A DNA stretch of 64,000 bases from Rhodococcus sp. SBT000017 (GTDB taxonomy: Bacteria; Actinomycetota; Actinomycetes; Mycobacteriales; Mycobacteriaceae): positions 1,178,001-1,242,000 of the forward strand of contig NZ_REFU01000001.1 in NCBI RefSeq assembly GCF_003688915.1, in the 5' to 3' direction. Below are positions 47,416 to 57,786 of this stretch, piece after piece; position 1 is the stretch's first letter, and each line of letters begins with the position of its first letter. Below the pieces are notes generated by a model. It was not told where the DNA came from. It did no database searches and saw nothing but the letters and a program-made list of their open reading frames with translations. The translations under genes and the position numbers were made by a program.

Positions 47416-47670
47416 ATGACTATCGAAGATGTGGGCGGCAGACGAACGGTGACGGCGGACGAGCTTCTTCTCCTGGTGGGTGATCATCTGCTCATAGAGG
47501 AAGGCGTTGCGACCGGGTTCATCGAAAGCGCGGGCCAGGTTGCCGAGAGCGTGGCGGTGACGGTGACCGATGGCGTCGACGGAACCACGACGACCGAGCG
47601 AGTTTTCCTTCCCGATGCCGAGGTGACCATCGAACCCGCCGATCGCGGACGCGCCCCCGTTTCTCTGTAA
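47416..47670 (+). CDS. Hypothetical small protein
   Basis: 84 residues, ATG 47416. It reads MTIEDVGGRRTVTADELLLL, then beta-rich alternating Thr/Val (VTVTDGVDGTTTTERVFL) and an acidic-to-neutral tail ending RAPVSL. No family, signal peptide or helix recognised. Divergent from the DinB remnant across 58 bases. Codon use looks coding, but no strong ribosome site (only GTGGG) precedes it. Confidence 0.55.
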   Translation: MTIEDVGGRRTVTADELLLLVGDHLLIEEGVATGFIESAGQVAESVAVTVTDGVDGTTTTERVFLPDAEVTIEPADRGRAPVSL

Positions 47671-47754
47671 CAGTACGAGAGTCCCTGCTCAGAAGTACAT
47701 TCGTGTAACTCGAACAACTCTGCTCACATCAGTCACACAGGCACCGAACTGAGC

Positions 47755-47760
47755 TAGGGT
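47755..47760 (+). promoter_or_regulatory. Possible -10 element for the YdcF-like gene
   Basis: TAGGGT lies 42 bases upstream of the GTG start at 47797, and the ribosome site GGAAGGA follows at 47781-47787. The -35 region is not obvious. The element resembles the one upstream of gluA. Weak evidence. Confidence 0.35.
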
Positions 47761-47796
47761 GGCGGAAACCCGTCATCGTTCGGAAGGACGTCAGTA

Positions 47797-48717
47797 GTGC
47801 GACAAGGCCGAGTACATCCGACCGTTCGCATTGCTGTCGTCACCTGTGCCGCCGCCCTCGCTGTCGGTTTCGGCTCGATCACGGCGGTGGCCGAGCCCGC
47901 GGCGTCGGCCCCGGCAACCGCCGCCGAGTCGGTCCGCTCGGCCGACGCAGAGCAGTACAACGGCGCGCAGGATGCGCTGGTGAAGGGTCGCTACGACACC
48001 GGTTTCGCTGCACTCGACGCACTCGCAACCGCCGCCGCGGACGACGCCAATGTGGCAGCGCTGCAGACGTTCTACGCCAACGCAACCGCCGATGCCGTTG
48101 CCGTGGCGGAGCATGGGGCTCGCCTACGCGGCCTCTCTCCCACTCTGGCCGATGCAGTCGATCGAGCCATCGCCGTCATCGACGAAGTCGCCACGGAGAC
48201 AATCGACTTCGCGCCGACCACCGACGGACCGCGCACCGCGATCGTGGTGCTCGGGCTGGGGCTCGACGGTGACGGCAACATGACACCCGAGTTGGTGGCA
48301 CGACTACGCTCGGCCGTCGCCGCGGCGGAGCGCTCCCCCGAGTCCCCCATCATCGTCACCGGCGGGAATCCGCAGAGCGGCATCACCGAGGCCGAGGCAA
48401 TGCAGCGGTGGCTCGTCGAGGAAGGCATCGCGGCCGACCGCATTCACAGCGAATCGACCGCGAATTCGACGGTGCAGAACGCACAGCGCACCACCGCACT
48501 GGCAGCTGAGATCGGCATCGAGAACATGGTGCTGGCGACGACTCCGAGCCACCTACGGCGTGCGATATCGGACTTCGAGATTGCCGGCTCCGACGTGATC
48601 GGCGCTGCGACCACCAATGTCGACGATGTCCCGGATCTGCCCGCACTCGCTCCGACAGCTCGGTTGGGTATGACCGTGGATGCAACCAAGATTCTCGGAA
48701 TACCGCGCACCTACTGA
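47797..48717 (+). CDS. Secreted YdcF (DUF218) family protein
   Basis: 306 residues. GTG 47797 follows a GGAAGGA ribosome site. A signal peptide (VRIAVVTCAAALAVGFGS, then A-x-A-type TAVAEPA) leads to an alanine-rich helical spacer. The DUF218 domain follows, with AIVVLGLGLDGDGNMTPELV, PIIVTGGNPQSGITEAEAMQRWLVEEGI and TANSTVQNAQRTTALAAEIG, ending VLATTPSHLRRA. Relatives (SanA, ElyC) act at the cell envelope. Its stop overlaps that of the convergent TetR gene by seven bases. Confidence 0.85.
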   Translation: MRQGRVHPTVRIAVVTCAAALAVGFGSITAVAEPAASAPATAAESVRSADAEQYNGAQDALVKGRYDTGFAALDALATAAADDANVAALQTFYANATADAVAVAEHGARLRGLSPTLADAVDRAIAVIDEVATETIDFAPTTDGPRTAIVVLGLGLDGDGNMTPELVARLRSAVAAAERSPESPIIVTGGNPQSGITEAEAMQRWLVEEGIAADRIHSESTANSTVQNAQRTTALAAEIGIENMVLATTPSHLRRAISDFEIAGSDVIGAATTNVDDVPDLPALAPTARLGMTVDATKILGIPRTY

Positions 48718-49307
48718 CGCGACCACCCGCGCAGCACGGACTCCGTTCCCGCGTCGAACATCGCGCGACGGGTCTCGTCGTCGTCGGAGGTCGAGGGCAT
48801 TGCCAACTCCAGCGACACCAACCCGTGCACGATCGCCCAGAACGAGTGGCTGATCAGCTCGACCGAAGCCCCGCTCATCGTTCCCGCCGCGACGGCGCTC
48901 GAGACGGCCGCGCGGAGCGGATCCATGGCCGCGTCCGCGCGCTGCGCCTCGTCTGCCACATCGATCGAACCGAGCACTCCGCCGAACATCACCGCGTACA
49001 GATGCGGATTGCGTAGAGCCCAGTCTCGGTACGCGGCGGCGAGTTCGCGCAGATCGACCTCGGGATCGCCTGTGACCGGGACCCGGCGCTGGGAGTCCCC
49101 GAAACTCGCGAACGACGTGGCGAACAGTGCCACGAGCAACTCGGCGCGTCCGCCGAACAGTGAATAGATCGCCGTTGTCGAGGTGCTCTGTGCGGCCGCG
49201 AGTTTACGCAGCGACAACGAGTCGACGCCCTGGTTCGCAACGGTTTCCGCCGCGGCCTCGAGTAGCCGGGTCCGCAACTCCGCGTCGTGAATTCTGGGTC
49301 TCGCCAC
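48711..49307 (-). CDS. TetR-family regulator (WHG-domain type)
   Basis: 198 residues. DNA-binding domain: LRTRLLEAAAETVANQGVDSLSLRKLAAAQSTSTTAIYSLFGGRAELLVALF. The C-terminal part includes YRDWALRNPHLYAVMFGG, the common WHG-type ligand domain. It is divergent from the DUF4188 gene across 76 bases, and a TGTT-TTAT-AACA palindrome lies between them. The DUF4188 gene is its likely target. Confidence 0.88.
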   Translation of the reverse strand: MARPRIHDAELRTRLLEAAAETVANQGVDSLSLRKLAAAQSTSTTAIYSLFGGRAELLVALFATSFASFGDSQRRVPVTGDPEVDLRELAAAYRDWALRNPHLYAVMFGGVLGSIDVADEAQRADAAMDPLRAAVSSAVAAGTMSGASVELISHSFWAIVHGLVSLELAMPSTSDDDETRRAMFDAGTESVLRGWSRQ

Positions 49308-49328
49308 TTGCGAAACTTATCACAACGG

Positions 49329-49340
49329 TGTTTTATAACA
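49329..49340. promoter_or_regulatory. Candidate TetR operator
   Basis: TGTTTTATAACA, an imperfect palindrome (TGTT/AACA arms), in the AT-rich centre of the divergent region between the TetR gene and the DUF4188 gene. The site lies 22 bases upstream of the TetR start codon and 44 upstream of the DUF4188 start. Assignment is positional. Confidence 0.4.
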
Positions 49341-49383
49341 GTGTCACATAATGCTTTACCCCACGAACAGACGGGAACACGTC

Positions 49384-49863
49384 ATGCCACCCATCATCGA
49401 CGGACGCCGCACGGTCGAATCCGAACGAGACACCGTCACTGTCTTCCTCATCGGAATGCGTATCAACAATCCGGTGGCCGTTCGCTCGTGGCTACCCGCG
49501 GTGCGCGCGATGCCGCGGATGCTCGGCCATCTCGAGCAGGATCCCGCCTCCGGGCTGCTCGGCTATCACTCGTGGCTGGGACGCACCACCATGTTGGTCA
49601 GCTACTGGCGCACTGCCGAGGACTTGACGCGATTCGCCTCCGATCCCGACGCACCACATGCACCCGCCTGGCGCGCCTTCAACCGATCGGTGGCCGCAAC
49701 CCGCCACGTCGGCGTGTGGCACGAAACCTATACCGCGACAGCACAGAACAGTGAGGCGATCTACGTCAACATGCCTGGGTTCGGCCTCGCGGGAGCCATC
49801 GGTGGACTCCCGGTCGGTACGGGCTCGCAGACGTGGAAGCAGCGAATGAAGTCCGCGAAGTAG
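49384..49863 (+). CDS. DUF4188 domain (monooxygenase-like) protein
   Basis: 159 residues. The family's FLIGMRINNPVAVRSWLPAVRAMPRMLGHLEQDPASGLLGYHSW matches, followed by LVSYWRTAEDLTRFASDPDAPHAPAWRAFNR and HVGVWHETYTATAQNSEAIYVNMPGFGLAGA. The fold resembles heme-degrading or antibiotic monooxygenases. The function is not established. Divergent from a TetR regulator and convergent with nuoN, with 11 bases between the stops. Confidence 0.85.
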   Translation: MPPIIDGRRTVESERDTVTVFLIGMRINNPVAVRSWLPAVRAMPRMLGHLEQDPASGLLGYHSWLGRTTMLVSYWRTAEDLTRFASDPDAPHAPAWRAFNRSVAATRHVGVWHETYTATAQNSEAIYVNMPGFGLAGAIGGLPVGTGSQTWKQRMKSAK

Positions 49864-49874
49864 AAGCTCGACGG

Positions 49875-51437
49875 CTACAGGAAGTTCCCGGCACGCGCAG
49901 CGAGGTCGAGAACGGGCTGTGGGAAGACTCCGAGAACCACGGTGACCACCACCGAGAGCCCGATCGCGCACGATACCGAGGCCGTCGGGCGCACGATCGT
50001 GGCGGTCCTGCCTCCCGGATCGGTGAAGAACATCAGCACGATCACCCGTACGTAGAAGAACGCTGCAATCGCGCTGCACACCACGCCGACCACGACCAGT
50101 GCCGCTCCCCCGGCACCCGAGGCAGCATTGAACACCGCGAACTTGCCGATGAAGCCACTGGTGAGCGGTATGCCGGCGAACGAGAGCAAGAACAATCCGA
50201 AGACCGCAGCCACCAGCGGAGAGCGTCGACCGATTCCCGCCCACCGTTCCAGATCACTCACCTCACCGCGTTCGTCGCGTGCCAACCCGATGATCGCGAA
50301 CCCCCCGAGAGTGCTGAAGGCATACGCCAACAGATAGAACATCGTGGCCGACACACCGGAATCACCCACGTCACCCGGATCACCCAGTGCCGTCACTCCG
50401 GTGAGGATGAATCCGGTGTGCGCAACGGACGAGTAGGCCAGCATCCGTTTCACATCGGTCTGCGTCACCGCGACAACCGAACCCAGCACCATCGTCGCGA
50501 TGGCGACGACCCACAGCATCGGCCGCCAACTCGATTCGAGACCGGGTAGCGCCATCCCGAAGATGCGGAGAATCGCACCGAAAGCCGCGACCTTGGTCAC
50601 CGTGGCCATCAGTGCCGTCACCGGCGTGGGGGCACCCTGGTAGACGTCGGGAATCCACGAGTGGAAGGGCACAGCACCGACCTTGAACAGCAGACCCACG
50701 GCGAGCAAGGCGGTTCCGATCAGCGCGAGCGATCTACCCTGACCGTCCGCCGCGATGGCGTCGGCGATGCCGTCCAACCGAACGGTTCCGGCGTATCCGT
50801 ACAGGAACGCGACCCCGAACAGGAAGAAGGCGGACGAGAACGCGCCCAGCAGAAAGTATTTGAGAGCCGCTTCCTGAGAGAGCAACCGCCGCCGTCGGGC
50901 CAGTCCGCAGAGCAGATACAGCGGCAACGACAGCACTTCGAGCGCCACGAACATCGTCAGCAGATCCGTGGACGCCGGAAACAACAACATGCCGCCGATC
51001 GCGAACATCGCCAGAGGAAACACCTCGGTCTGGGCGACGCCTGCGTCGATGGCCTCCTTCTCCGCCACGCTGCCCGGAGTGGTCGATGCCTGCGGAGTGA
51101 ACGAATCTATGCGGCGTTCGGCACCGGCCGACGTCACTGCAACGGTGCGCTCCGCGAGCAGTGCGATTGCCGGAATCGACACCAGCACAATGGTTCCCTG
51201 CAGAAAAAGGGTGGGACCGTCGATCGCTACCGCCCCGGACATCGCCGACGCCTCGGTGCCTGCCAGACCGAGGATCGCCGCCAGCGCCGCCACCAGTCCC
51301 GCGAGAGCGAGACTCAGATGCGTGATCCGACGGGCCCGCAGCGGCACGAACGCTTCGACGAGAACACCGAGCACTGCGACCGAAAACACGATCAACATCG
51401 GTGCCAGCAAACCGTACTGCACCTCGGGTGTGGTCAT
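49875..51437 (-). CDS. nuoN: NADH-quinone oxidoreductase subunit N
   Basis: Proton-pumping antiporter-like subunit (520 residues, about 14 helices). Typical segments: SQEAALKYFLLGAFSSAFFLFGVAFLYG, GLLFKVGAVPFHSWIPDVYQGAPTPVTALMATVTKVAAF and VAVTQTDVKRMLAYSSVAHTGFIL. It has the conserved lysine in KVGAVPFH. A roughly 40-residue soluble insert near residues 105-145 is usual in actinobacteria. It overlaps nuoM by four bases (ATGA) and ends the nuo operon. Confidence 0.95.
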   Translation of the reverse strand: MTTPEVQYGLLAPMLIVFSVAVLGVLVEAFVPLRARRITHLSLALAGLVAALAAILGLAGTEASAMSGAVAIDGPTLFLQGTIVLVSIPAIALLAERTVAVTSAGAERRIDSFTPQASTTPGSVAEKEAIDAGVAQTEVFPLAMFAIGGMLLFPASTDLLTMFVALEVLSLPLYLLCGLARRRRLLSQEAALKYFLLGAFSSAFFLFGVAFLYGYAGTVRLDGIADAIAADGQGRSLALIGTALLAVGLLFKVGAVPFHSWIPDVYQGAPTPVTALMATVTKVAAFGAILRIFGMALPGLESSWRPMLWVVAIATMVLGSVVAVTQTDVKRMLAYSSVAHTGFILTGVTALGDPGDVGDSGVSATMFYLLAYAFSTLGGFAIIGLARDERGEVSDLERWAGIGRRSPLVAAVFGLFLLSFAGIPLTSGFIGKFAVFNAASGAGGAALVVVGVVCSAIAAFFYVRVIVLMFFTDPGGRTATIVRPTASVSCAIGLSVVVTVVLGVFPQPVLDLAARAGNFL

Positions 51438-52972
51438 CGCTGACCTCCTGAACTGTCGACTATCGTGGATTGCACTGCCGGAGTGATGACATCGAGCGCA
51501 GGTTTCGGATACACCCCGAGCACGATCAGCAACGCGATCAACGGCACCACCACAACCAGCTCGCGTCGAACGAGATCGGGCACCGTCTCGTTGCCCTCCC
51601 GGACCGGGCCGGTCATGACGCGCTGGTAGAGCCACAGAATGTAGATCGCCGACAGCACGAGGGCTCCTGCGGCCACTATCGCGGCGACGCCGTATCGACC
51701 GAACGTGCCGATCAGCACGAGGAATTCGCTCACGAACGGCGCGAGGCCGGGGAGCGAGAGCGTGGCAAGCCCCGAGATCAAGAACGTCCCGGCAAGCACC
51801 GGTGCCACCTTCTGCACCCCGCCGTAGTCGGCGATAGCTCGTGACCCTCGACGCGACACGAGGAAGCCCGCGATCAAGAACAGTGCGGCCGTCGAGATTC
51901 CGTGGTTGACCATGTACAGCGTGGCGCCGGCCTGACTCTGGCCGGTCATGGCGAAGATGCCGAGGATGATGAATCCGAAGTGCGAAATCGACGTGTAGGC
52001 AATCAGTCTCATCATGTCGGTCTGGCCGATCGCCAGTATCGCGCCGTAGACGATGCCGATGACCGCGAGAGTGATGATCCACGGCGCGAACGTCTGCGAC
52101 GGGCCGGGGAACAGTTCGAGACAGAACCGCAGCATCGCGAACGTGCCGACCTTGTCCACCACCGACATCATCAGCACCGCAGTCGCGGGTGTGGATTGGA
52201 CAGCGGCGTCGGGTAGCCACGAATGGAACGGCCACAACGGTGCCTTGATCGCGAAAGCGAACATGAAGCCGAGGAACAGCGCATTCAGAACCATCGGATC
52301 CACACCGAGTCCGCCCGATGCAGCCGCATCGGCGATCGCGCGCAGATCGAATGTCCCGCCGTCGAAAGGCCCGTCGGGTCTCGCGGTCACCACGTACAGG
52401 CCGATGACGGCCGCCAACATCACCAGACCGCCGAACAGGTTGTACAACAGGAACTTCACCGCGGCGCGCGTTCGATGGACTCCCCCGAAGCCACCGATGA
52501 GGAAGTACATCGGAATCAGCATCGCCTCGAAGAAGATGTAGAACAACAACACGTCCAACGCGGTGAACGACACCAGCACCATCGACTCGACCACCAGGAT
52601 CAACGCCATGTACGTGTGCGACACCCGACGGGAGCCGTAGTTCGCGACGCGAGTGCCGTCGTTCCAGCCCGCGACGAGCAGCAAGGGCGTGAGAACGGTG
52701 GTGAGCAACACCAGAACGAGGCCGATTCCGTCCAGGCCGAGGGTGTACCGCGCACCGAAAGCCGCTATCCAGGCGTGGTCTTCGACGAACTGGTACCGAT
52801 CACCACCGGAGTCGAACGACACCGCCAAGGCGACCGACACGGCCAAGGTCCCGGCAGCGAAACCCACTGCGACACTGCGCGCGACGGTCGGGCGAGCGGC
52901 GGGCACCAGGGCGACGACGATCGCGCCGAGCATCGGGACTACCCATAGAACGGTCAACCAGGGAGTCGTCAC
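51434..52972 (-). CDS. nuoM: NADH-quinone oxidoreductase subunit M
   Basis: 512 residues, about 14 helices. Segments: [20 protein letters not shown] with the conserved glutamate, [41 protein letters not shown] and [20 protein letters not shown]. The conserved Lys and Glu residues of the proton path are present. It overlaps nuoL by four bases at its start and nuoN by four at its end. Confidence 0.95.
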   Translation of the reverse strand: MTTPWLTVLWVVPMLGAIVVALVPAARPTVARSVAVGFAAGTLAVSVALAVSFDSGGDRYQFVEDHAWIAAFGARYTLGLDGIGLVLVLLTTVLTPLLLVAGWNDGTRVANYGSRRVSHTYMALILVVESMVLVSFTALDVLLFYIFFEAMLIPMYFLIGGFGGVHRTRAAVKFLLYNLFGGLVMLAAVIGLYVVTARPDGPFDGGTFDLRAIADAAASGGLGVDPMVLNALFLGFMFAFAIKAPLWPFHSWLPDAAVQSTPATAVLMMSVVDKVGTFAMLRFCLELFPGPSQTFAPWIITLAVIGIVYGAILAIGQTDMMRLIAYTSISHFGFIILGIFAMTGQSQAGATLYMVNHGISTAALFLIAGFLVSRRGSRAIADYGGVQKVAPVLAGTFLISGLATLSLPGLAPFVSEFLVLIGTFGRYGVAAIVAAGALVLSAIYILWLYQRVMTGPVREGNETVPDLVRRELVVVVPLIALLIVLGVYPKPALDVITPAVQSTIVDSSGGQR

Positions 52973-54840
52973 AGAGCCACCACCATCAGGACCACGAGAA
53001 CAGCTCCCGCGAACATCGCCAACGCATACGACCGCACATATCCCGTCTGCAGCCGCCCGGACCGCGTCGATGCGCCACCGATCGAGCTACCCACCCCGTC
53101 CACGACGGCGTCGATACCGTTGTCGGCGTGCACCATTGCGCGCGTCAGGGTCTGTCCTGGACGCATGAATGCCGCCTCGTTGACGGCATCTCCGTAGAGA
53201 TCGGCACGTGCAGCTCGGGTCAGGGCCGACACATCCTCGGGTGGCGTCGGTGGAACCTCACCGACGATGTACTTGCGGTAGGCGAGGGTCGCGCCTATCA
53301 GCACGACCACCAGGACGGCGACGGTGACCACCCATGCCGGAATCGCGTGCTCCTCGTGTGCCGATCCCACCACGGGTTCGAGCCATGCCTCGAGGCGTCC
53401 GCCCACCGCGAGAAAGGCACCCGACGCCACCGAGCCGACGGCCAACACGATCATCGGTGCGGTCATCGTCGCCGACGCCTCGTGCGGATGTGCCTGCGCG
53501 GACCAGCGTTTCGGACCGAAGAACGTCAACAGCATCACCCGAGTCATGTAGAAGGCCGTCAGGCCTGCACCGAGCAAAGTCACGCAGCCGAGAACCGGGC
53601 CTGCCACTCCCTCGGCGGCGAAGGCGACCTCGATGATCGGATCCTTGGCGAAGAAGCCGGAGAACGGCGGCAGTCCGATGATGGCGAGATACCCGAGGCC
53701 GAACGTGACGAACGTGATCGGCATCGCGGCGCGGAGTCCACCGAACCGTCGCATGTCGGTCTCGTCGTTCATCGCGTGCATCACCGAGCCCGCGCCCAGG
53801 AACAATCCCGCTTTGAAGAAGCCGTGCGAGATCAGGAGCACGATGGCGTACGCGTACCCGGAGGGGCCGAGCCCGGCCGCGAGCACCATGTACCCGATCT
53901 GACTCATCGTCGACGCCGCGAGCGCCTTCTTGATGTCGTCCTTCGCACAACCGATGACGGCTCCGAACAGCAAGGTGACCGCCCCGACTGTGACGGTGGC
54001 AGCGCGGGCGGCGGGCGACGCCTCGAACACCGGTCCCGAGCGGACGATGAGATACACCCCGGCCGTGACCATCGTGGCCGCGTGAATCAATGCCGATACC
54101 GGTGTCGGGCCCTCCATGGCGTCGCCGAGCCACGACTGCAGCGGCACCTGCGCCGACTTTCCACACGCCGCCAACAACAACATCAGTGCCATGGCGGTGG
54201 CCACCGATTCGCTCGCCTCGCCAATTCCGGCGAACACGTCGTCGTACTGCACGGAGCCGAAGTTGACGAACATGATCATCAGCGCAACGGCCAAGCCGAT
54301 ATCGCCGACTCGGTTGACCACGAACGCTTTTCGGGCAGCCGACGCAGCCGACGGCTTGTGTTGCCAGAAGCCGATGAGCAGATACGACGCCAGACCCACA
54401 CCCTCCCACCCCAGATAGAGGCCGAGGAAGTTGTCGGCCAGAACCAGCAGCAGCATGGCTGCCAGAAACAGGTTGAGGTACGCGAAGAAGCGCCGCCGCT
54501 CGGCGTCGTGGCTCATGTAGCCGATGGAGTACACGTGAATGAGCGACCCGACACCGGTGATCAGCAGGACGAAGCAGATCGACAATTGATCTGCGCGCAA
54601 GCCGAACTCGACCTGCAATTCGTCGACCGGAACCCACCGGAACAGGGTCTGGGTGAAGGCTCGGCCCGACTCGGCGCGGCCGAGCATCGAGCCGAACACC
54701 ACCGCAGCCACGACGAACGAGGACGCTGCCGCCGCCGTCGCGACGAGGTGCCCCCAGCGGTCGGTGCGCCTGCCACCGAGCAGCAGGAACGCTGCACCGA
54801 ATGCAGGCAGAGCCGGAAGAAGCCACAGCATCGACATCAT
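52969..54840 (-). CDS. nuoL: NADH-quinone oxidoreductase subunit L
   Basis: 623 residues, about 16 helices, with the long lateral helix at the C-terminal side. Segments: [76 protein letters not shown] and [21 protein letters not shown]. Largest membrane antiporter-like subunit of complex I. It lies 13 bases after nuoK. Confidence 0.95.
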   Translation of the reverse strand: MMSMLWLLPALPAFGAAFLLLGGRRTDRWGHLVATAAAASSFVVAAVVFGSMLGRAESGRAFTQTLFRWVPVDELQVEFGLRADQLSICFVLLITGVGSLIHVYSIGYMSHDAERRRFFAYLNLFLAAMLLLVLADNFLGLYLGWEGVGLASYLLIGFWQHKPSAASAARKAFVVNRVGDIGLAVALMIMFVNFGSVQYDDVFAGIGEASESVATAMALMLLLAACGKSAQVPLQSWLGDAMEGPTPVSALIHAATMVTAGVYLIVRSGPVFEASPAARAATVTVGAVTLLFGAVIGCAKDDIKKALAASTMSQIGYMVLAAGLGPSGYAYAIVLLISHGFFKAGLFLGAGSVMHAMNDETDMRRFGGLRAAMPITFVTFGLGYLAIIGLPPFSGFFAKDPIIEVAFAAEGVAGPVLGCVTLLGAGLTAFYMTRVMLLTFFGPKRWSAQAHPHEASATMTAPMIVLAVGSVASGAFLAVGGRLEAWLEPVVGSAHEEHAIPAWVVTVAVLVVVLIGATLAYRKYIVGEVPPTPPEDVSALTRAARADLYGDAVNEAAFMRPGQTLTRAMVHADNGIDAVVDGVGSSIGGASTRSGRLQTGYVRSYALAMFAGAVLVVLMVVAL

Positions 54841-54853
54841 TTCTGCGCCCCCG

Positions 54854-55153
54854 TCAATTCTTCATCAGGGAGTTCTCGTCCATCGAAATCGACCGACGAG
54901 ATCGGAAGATGGCCATGATGATGGCCAGGCCCACCACCACCTCGGCGGCGGCGACCACCATGGTGAAGAACGCGAACAACTGTCCGTCGAGATTGCCGTG
55001 CATGCGGGAGAAAGTGACGAACGCCAGATTGACTGCGTTGAGCATCAATTCGATACACATGAACACGATGATGGCGTTGCGTCTGACGATGACACCCGCC
55101 GCTCCGATCGTGAACAGCAGAACGGACAGATAGAGATAGTTCTCCGGATTCAT
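54854..55153 (-). CDS. nuoK: NADH-quinone oxidoreductase subunit K
   Basis: 99 residues, three membrane helices: [18 protein letters not shown], then [25 protein letters not shown] with the conserved glutamate pair (ELMLN), and [31 protein letters not shown] starts at ATG 55153, overlapping nuoJ by four bases. Confidence 0.96.
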   Translation of the reverse strand: MNPENYLYLSVLLFTIGAAGVIVRRNAIIVFMCIELMLNAVNLAFVTFSRMHGNLDGQLFAFFTMVVAAAEVVVGLAIIMAIFRSRRSISMDENSLMKN

Positions 55154-55917
55154 CGCTCGTCACCCCCGTCCACCTTGTACTGGCTTCGAGGATCGGCGAA
55201 CATGGCGTTGACGGAGGACTCGGACTCGGTTCCGTCGGGCAACAAGGCGCGGCGATCGACCCCGTTGTGTCTGGCGTACACCCCAGGACTCGGCAGCGGT
55301 GTCACCCTCGAGCCGTCGCGGAATCGATCCTGTGCCATTTCTCGCTGACCCTTGACCGGCCCCAGAGCTTCCCGGTGCGCCAGAATCATCGCTCCGATGG
55401 TGGCAGTGATCAGCAGCGCCCCGGTCAACTCGAACGCCCACACGTACTCGACGAAGATCAGCTCTGCCAGGCCCTCGACGTTTCCGGCGGAGTTGACGGC
55501 GTCGAGACCGGCGAAGTCGAGCCGACCGGCATTTGCCGCGTCGCGCAGCAGTACCCCGATGATCAACAGTCCGAAGCCGATTCCGATGACGACGGCTGCA
55601 ATGCGGTGACCGCGCAGGGTTTCGGTCAGCGACTCCGACGTGTCGACTCCGACGAGCATCAGAACGAACAGGAACAGCATCATCACCGCGCCGGTGTAGA
55701 CGACGATCTGCACGACACCGAGGAACAACGCCCCCTGCGCCATGTAGAAGGTGGCCAGTACCACCATCGTGGCAGCGAGGAACAACGCCGAGTAGACTGC
55801 CTTGGTGCTCATCACCACCCCGAGGGCACCGATGACGGCAACGACACCCAGGGTCCAGAACTGCACGGCCTCACCGGTGGACGTGGCATCGAGGGCGAGC
55901 TGCACTGTGGCAGTCAT
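55150..55917 (-). CDS. nuoJ: NADH-quinone oxidoreductase subunit J
   Basis: 255 residues, five membrane helices in the first 185. [62 protein letters not shown] is the family core. The remaining 70 residues form a cytosolic polar tail as in mycobacterial NuoJ. It overlaps nuoI by four bases at its start and nuoK by four at its end. Confidence 0.95.
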   Translation of the reverse strand: MTATVQLALDATSTGEAVQFWTLGVVAVIGALGVVMSTKAVYSALFLAATMVVLATFYMAQGALFLGVVQIVVYTGAVMMLFLFVLMLVGVDTSESLTETLRGHRIAAVVIGIGFGLLIIGVLLRDAANAGRLDFAGLDAVNSAGNVEGLAELIFVEYVWAFELTGALLITATIGAMILAHREALGPVKGQREMAQDRFRDGSRVTPLPSPGVYARHNGVDRRALLPDGTESESSVNAMFADPRSQYKVDGGDER

Positions 55918-56483
55918 CGAACCGAACCGCCCTCGGGTTCGGATGCGGGTTCGGCTGCGGACTCCGCTGGGGTCTCGTGGCCGGTGACGGTTCCCCGGTA
56001 GTAGTCCTCGGCCGAAAGGCCCGGTGCCATCGCGTGCGGTGGTGCCACCATCTCCGGTTGCAGAGGGGCCAACAGAGATTCCTTCTCGTAGATCAGATCG
56101 GCTCTGTTGTCACCGGCGAGTTCGTACTCGTTGGTCATCGTCAGAGCCCGTGTGGGACAGGCCTCCACACACAATCCGCACCCGATGCACCGCAGGTAGT
56201 TGATTTGGTAGACCCCGCCGTAACGCTCACCCGGAGAGAACCTCTCGGTCTCGGTGTTGTCGGCTCCTTCGACGTAGATGGCGTCGGCCGGGCAGGCCCA
56301 CGCGCAGAGCTCGCAGCCGATGCACTTCTCGAGACCGTCGGCGTACCGATTGAGCTGATGCCGACCGTGGTAGCGAACCTCGGTGGGCTTCTTCTCCTCC
56401 GGATACAGCTCCGTCTCGGCCTTCTTGAACATCGTGGCGAACGTGACCCCGAAACCCGCTATGGGACCGAGAAATTCAGGCAT
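55914..56483 (-). CDS. nuoI: NADH-quinone oxidoreductase subunit I
   Basis: 189 residues, ferredoxin-like with two [4Fe-4S] sites: [16 protein letters not shown] and [16 protein letters not shown]. The start [21 protein letters not shown] is at ATG 56483, overlapping nuoH by eight bases. A C-terminal acidic tail of about 45 residues extends past the usual end. It passes electrons toward the quinone site. Confidence 0.96.
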   Translation of the reverse strand: MPEFLGPIAGFGVTFATMFKKAETELYPEEKKPTEVRYHGRHQLNRYADGLEKCIGCELCAWACPADAIYVEGADNTETERFSPGERYGGVYQINYLRCIGCGLCVEACPTRALTMTNEYELAGDNRADLIYEKESLLAPLQPEMVAPPHAMAPGLSAEDYYRGTVTGHETPAESAAEPASEPEGGSVR

Positions 56484-57786
56484 CGGCGTTCTCCTTCGGT
56501 GACCTGGCGGCGGGCGAGCGCACACCGGCATGCCGGCTCGGGAAATTCGAGCCCTGCGTGGGAATGGGAGGTATCGGGAATCCGCCTGCCAGAGCATCGA
56601 ACTCGGCGACGGGTAGAGGAGGTGGCACGTTCCGTTCCCGGGCACGCCTGCGCACCATCAGCAGCAGCGCACCCAGCACGGCCACCGCGAAGATCATCGA
56701 CACACCGAACGTGACCAGCGGTACGTCGTACCGATCGGCCCCGAGGACGCGCACCGTCGCGATCACCATCACCCAGATCAGGGCAACGGGAATCAGAATC
56801 TTCCAGCCGAAGTTCATGAACTGGTCGTAGCGCAGCCTCGGCAGGGTCGAACGCAGCCAGATGAACACGAACAGGAACACCCACACCTTGAGGGTGAACC
56901 ACAGCACCGGCCACCAGCCCGAATTGGCACCGCTCCACAGACTCAGCGGAATCGGAGCCCGCCAGCCGCCGAGGAACAGCGTGGTCGCGAGCGCCGACAC
57001 GGTGACCATGTTGATGTACTCGGCGAGCATGAACATGGCGAAACGAAGAGACGAGTACTCGGTGTGGAAACCGCCCACCAACTCACCCTCCGCCTCGGGC
57101 AGATCGAACGGAGCGCGGTTGGTTTCGCCGACCATCGCCGTCACGTACACCAGGAACGACGGCAGCAGCAGAAACACGTACCAGGTGTTCTGTTGCGCAG
57201 CAACGATTCCGGACGTCGACATGGTGCCCGCGTACAGGAAGACCGCCGCGAACGACAGGCCCATTGCGACCTCGTAGGAAATCACCTGCGCCGTCGAACG
57301 CAAAGCACCGAGTAGCGGGTACGTCGAGCCCGACGCCCACCCTGCCAACACGATCCCGTACACCCCCACCGACGTGACCGCGAGAATGTACAGAACACCC
57401 ACCGGCAGGTCGGTCATCTGCAGCGGCGTCGTCGTACCGAACACCGACACCTCGGGACCGAACGGAATCACCGCGAAGGCCATGAACGCAGGAACCACCG
57501 AAATGATCGGAGCCAGAATGTAAATCGGCTTGTCGACGCCGGTCGGAGTGATCCCCTCTTTCAGCGCCAGCTTGATGCCGTCCATCAGCGACTGCAACAG
57601 ACCCCAGGGACCCACCCGGTTGGGCCCCACCCGCATCTGCATCCACGCCATGATCTTGCGTTCGGCATAGATCGCCACCAGCGGCGTGAGCACCAGGAAC
57701 ACGAAGACCGCCAAGGCCTTCCCGACAACCAACCACCACGGATCGGTGCCGAACATCGACAGATCGGTCGGCGCGGCCACGATCAT
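56476..57786 (-). CDS. nuoH: NADH-quinone oxidoreductase subunit H
   Basis: 436 residues, eight membrane helices. Quinone-site loops are [22 protein letters not shown] and [35 protein letters not shown]. The start ATG 57786 overlaps the nuoG stop by four bases. The C-terminal 60 residues are basic and proline-rich, longer than in E. coli. Confidence 0.96.
   Translation of the reverse strand: MIVAAPTDLSMFGTDPWWLVVGKALAVFVFLVLTPLVAIYAERKIMAWMQMRVGPNRVGPWGLLQSLMDGIKLALKEGITPTGVDKPIYILAPIISVVPAFMAFAVIPFGPEVSVFGTTTPLQMTDLPVGVLYILAVTSVGVYGIVLAGWASGSTYPLLGALRSTAQVISYEVAMGLSFAAVFLYAGTMSTSGIVAAQQNTWYVFLLLPSFLVYVTAMVGETNRAPFDLPEAEGELVGGFHTEYSSLRFAMFMLAEYINMVTVSALATTLFLGGWRAPIPLSLWSGANSGWWPVLWFTLKVWVFLFVFIWLRSTLPRLRYDQFMNFGWKILIPVALIWVMVIATVRVLGADRYDVPLVTFGVSMIFAVAVLGALLLMVRRRARERNVPPPLPVAEFDALAGGFPIPPIPTQGSNFPSRHAGVRSPAARSPKENADA

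Noticed and set aside
49875-52235. Fusion protein of nuoN with an Arg-rich head opened inside nuoM
   Set aside because: The head is nuoM read in the wrong frame. The ATGA junction at 51434-51437 gives a normal nuoN start.
53128-54918. Long plus-strand open frame opposite nuoL
   Set aside because: Same reason: Arg/His/Gln-rich translation without domains, and nuoL on the other strand is certain.
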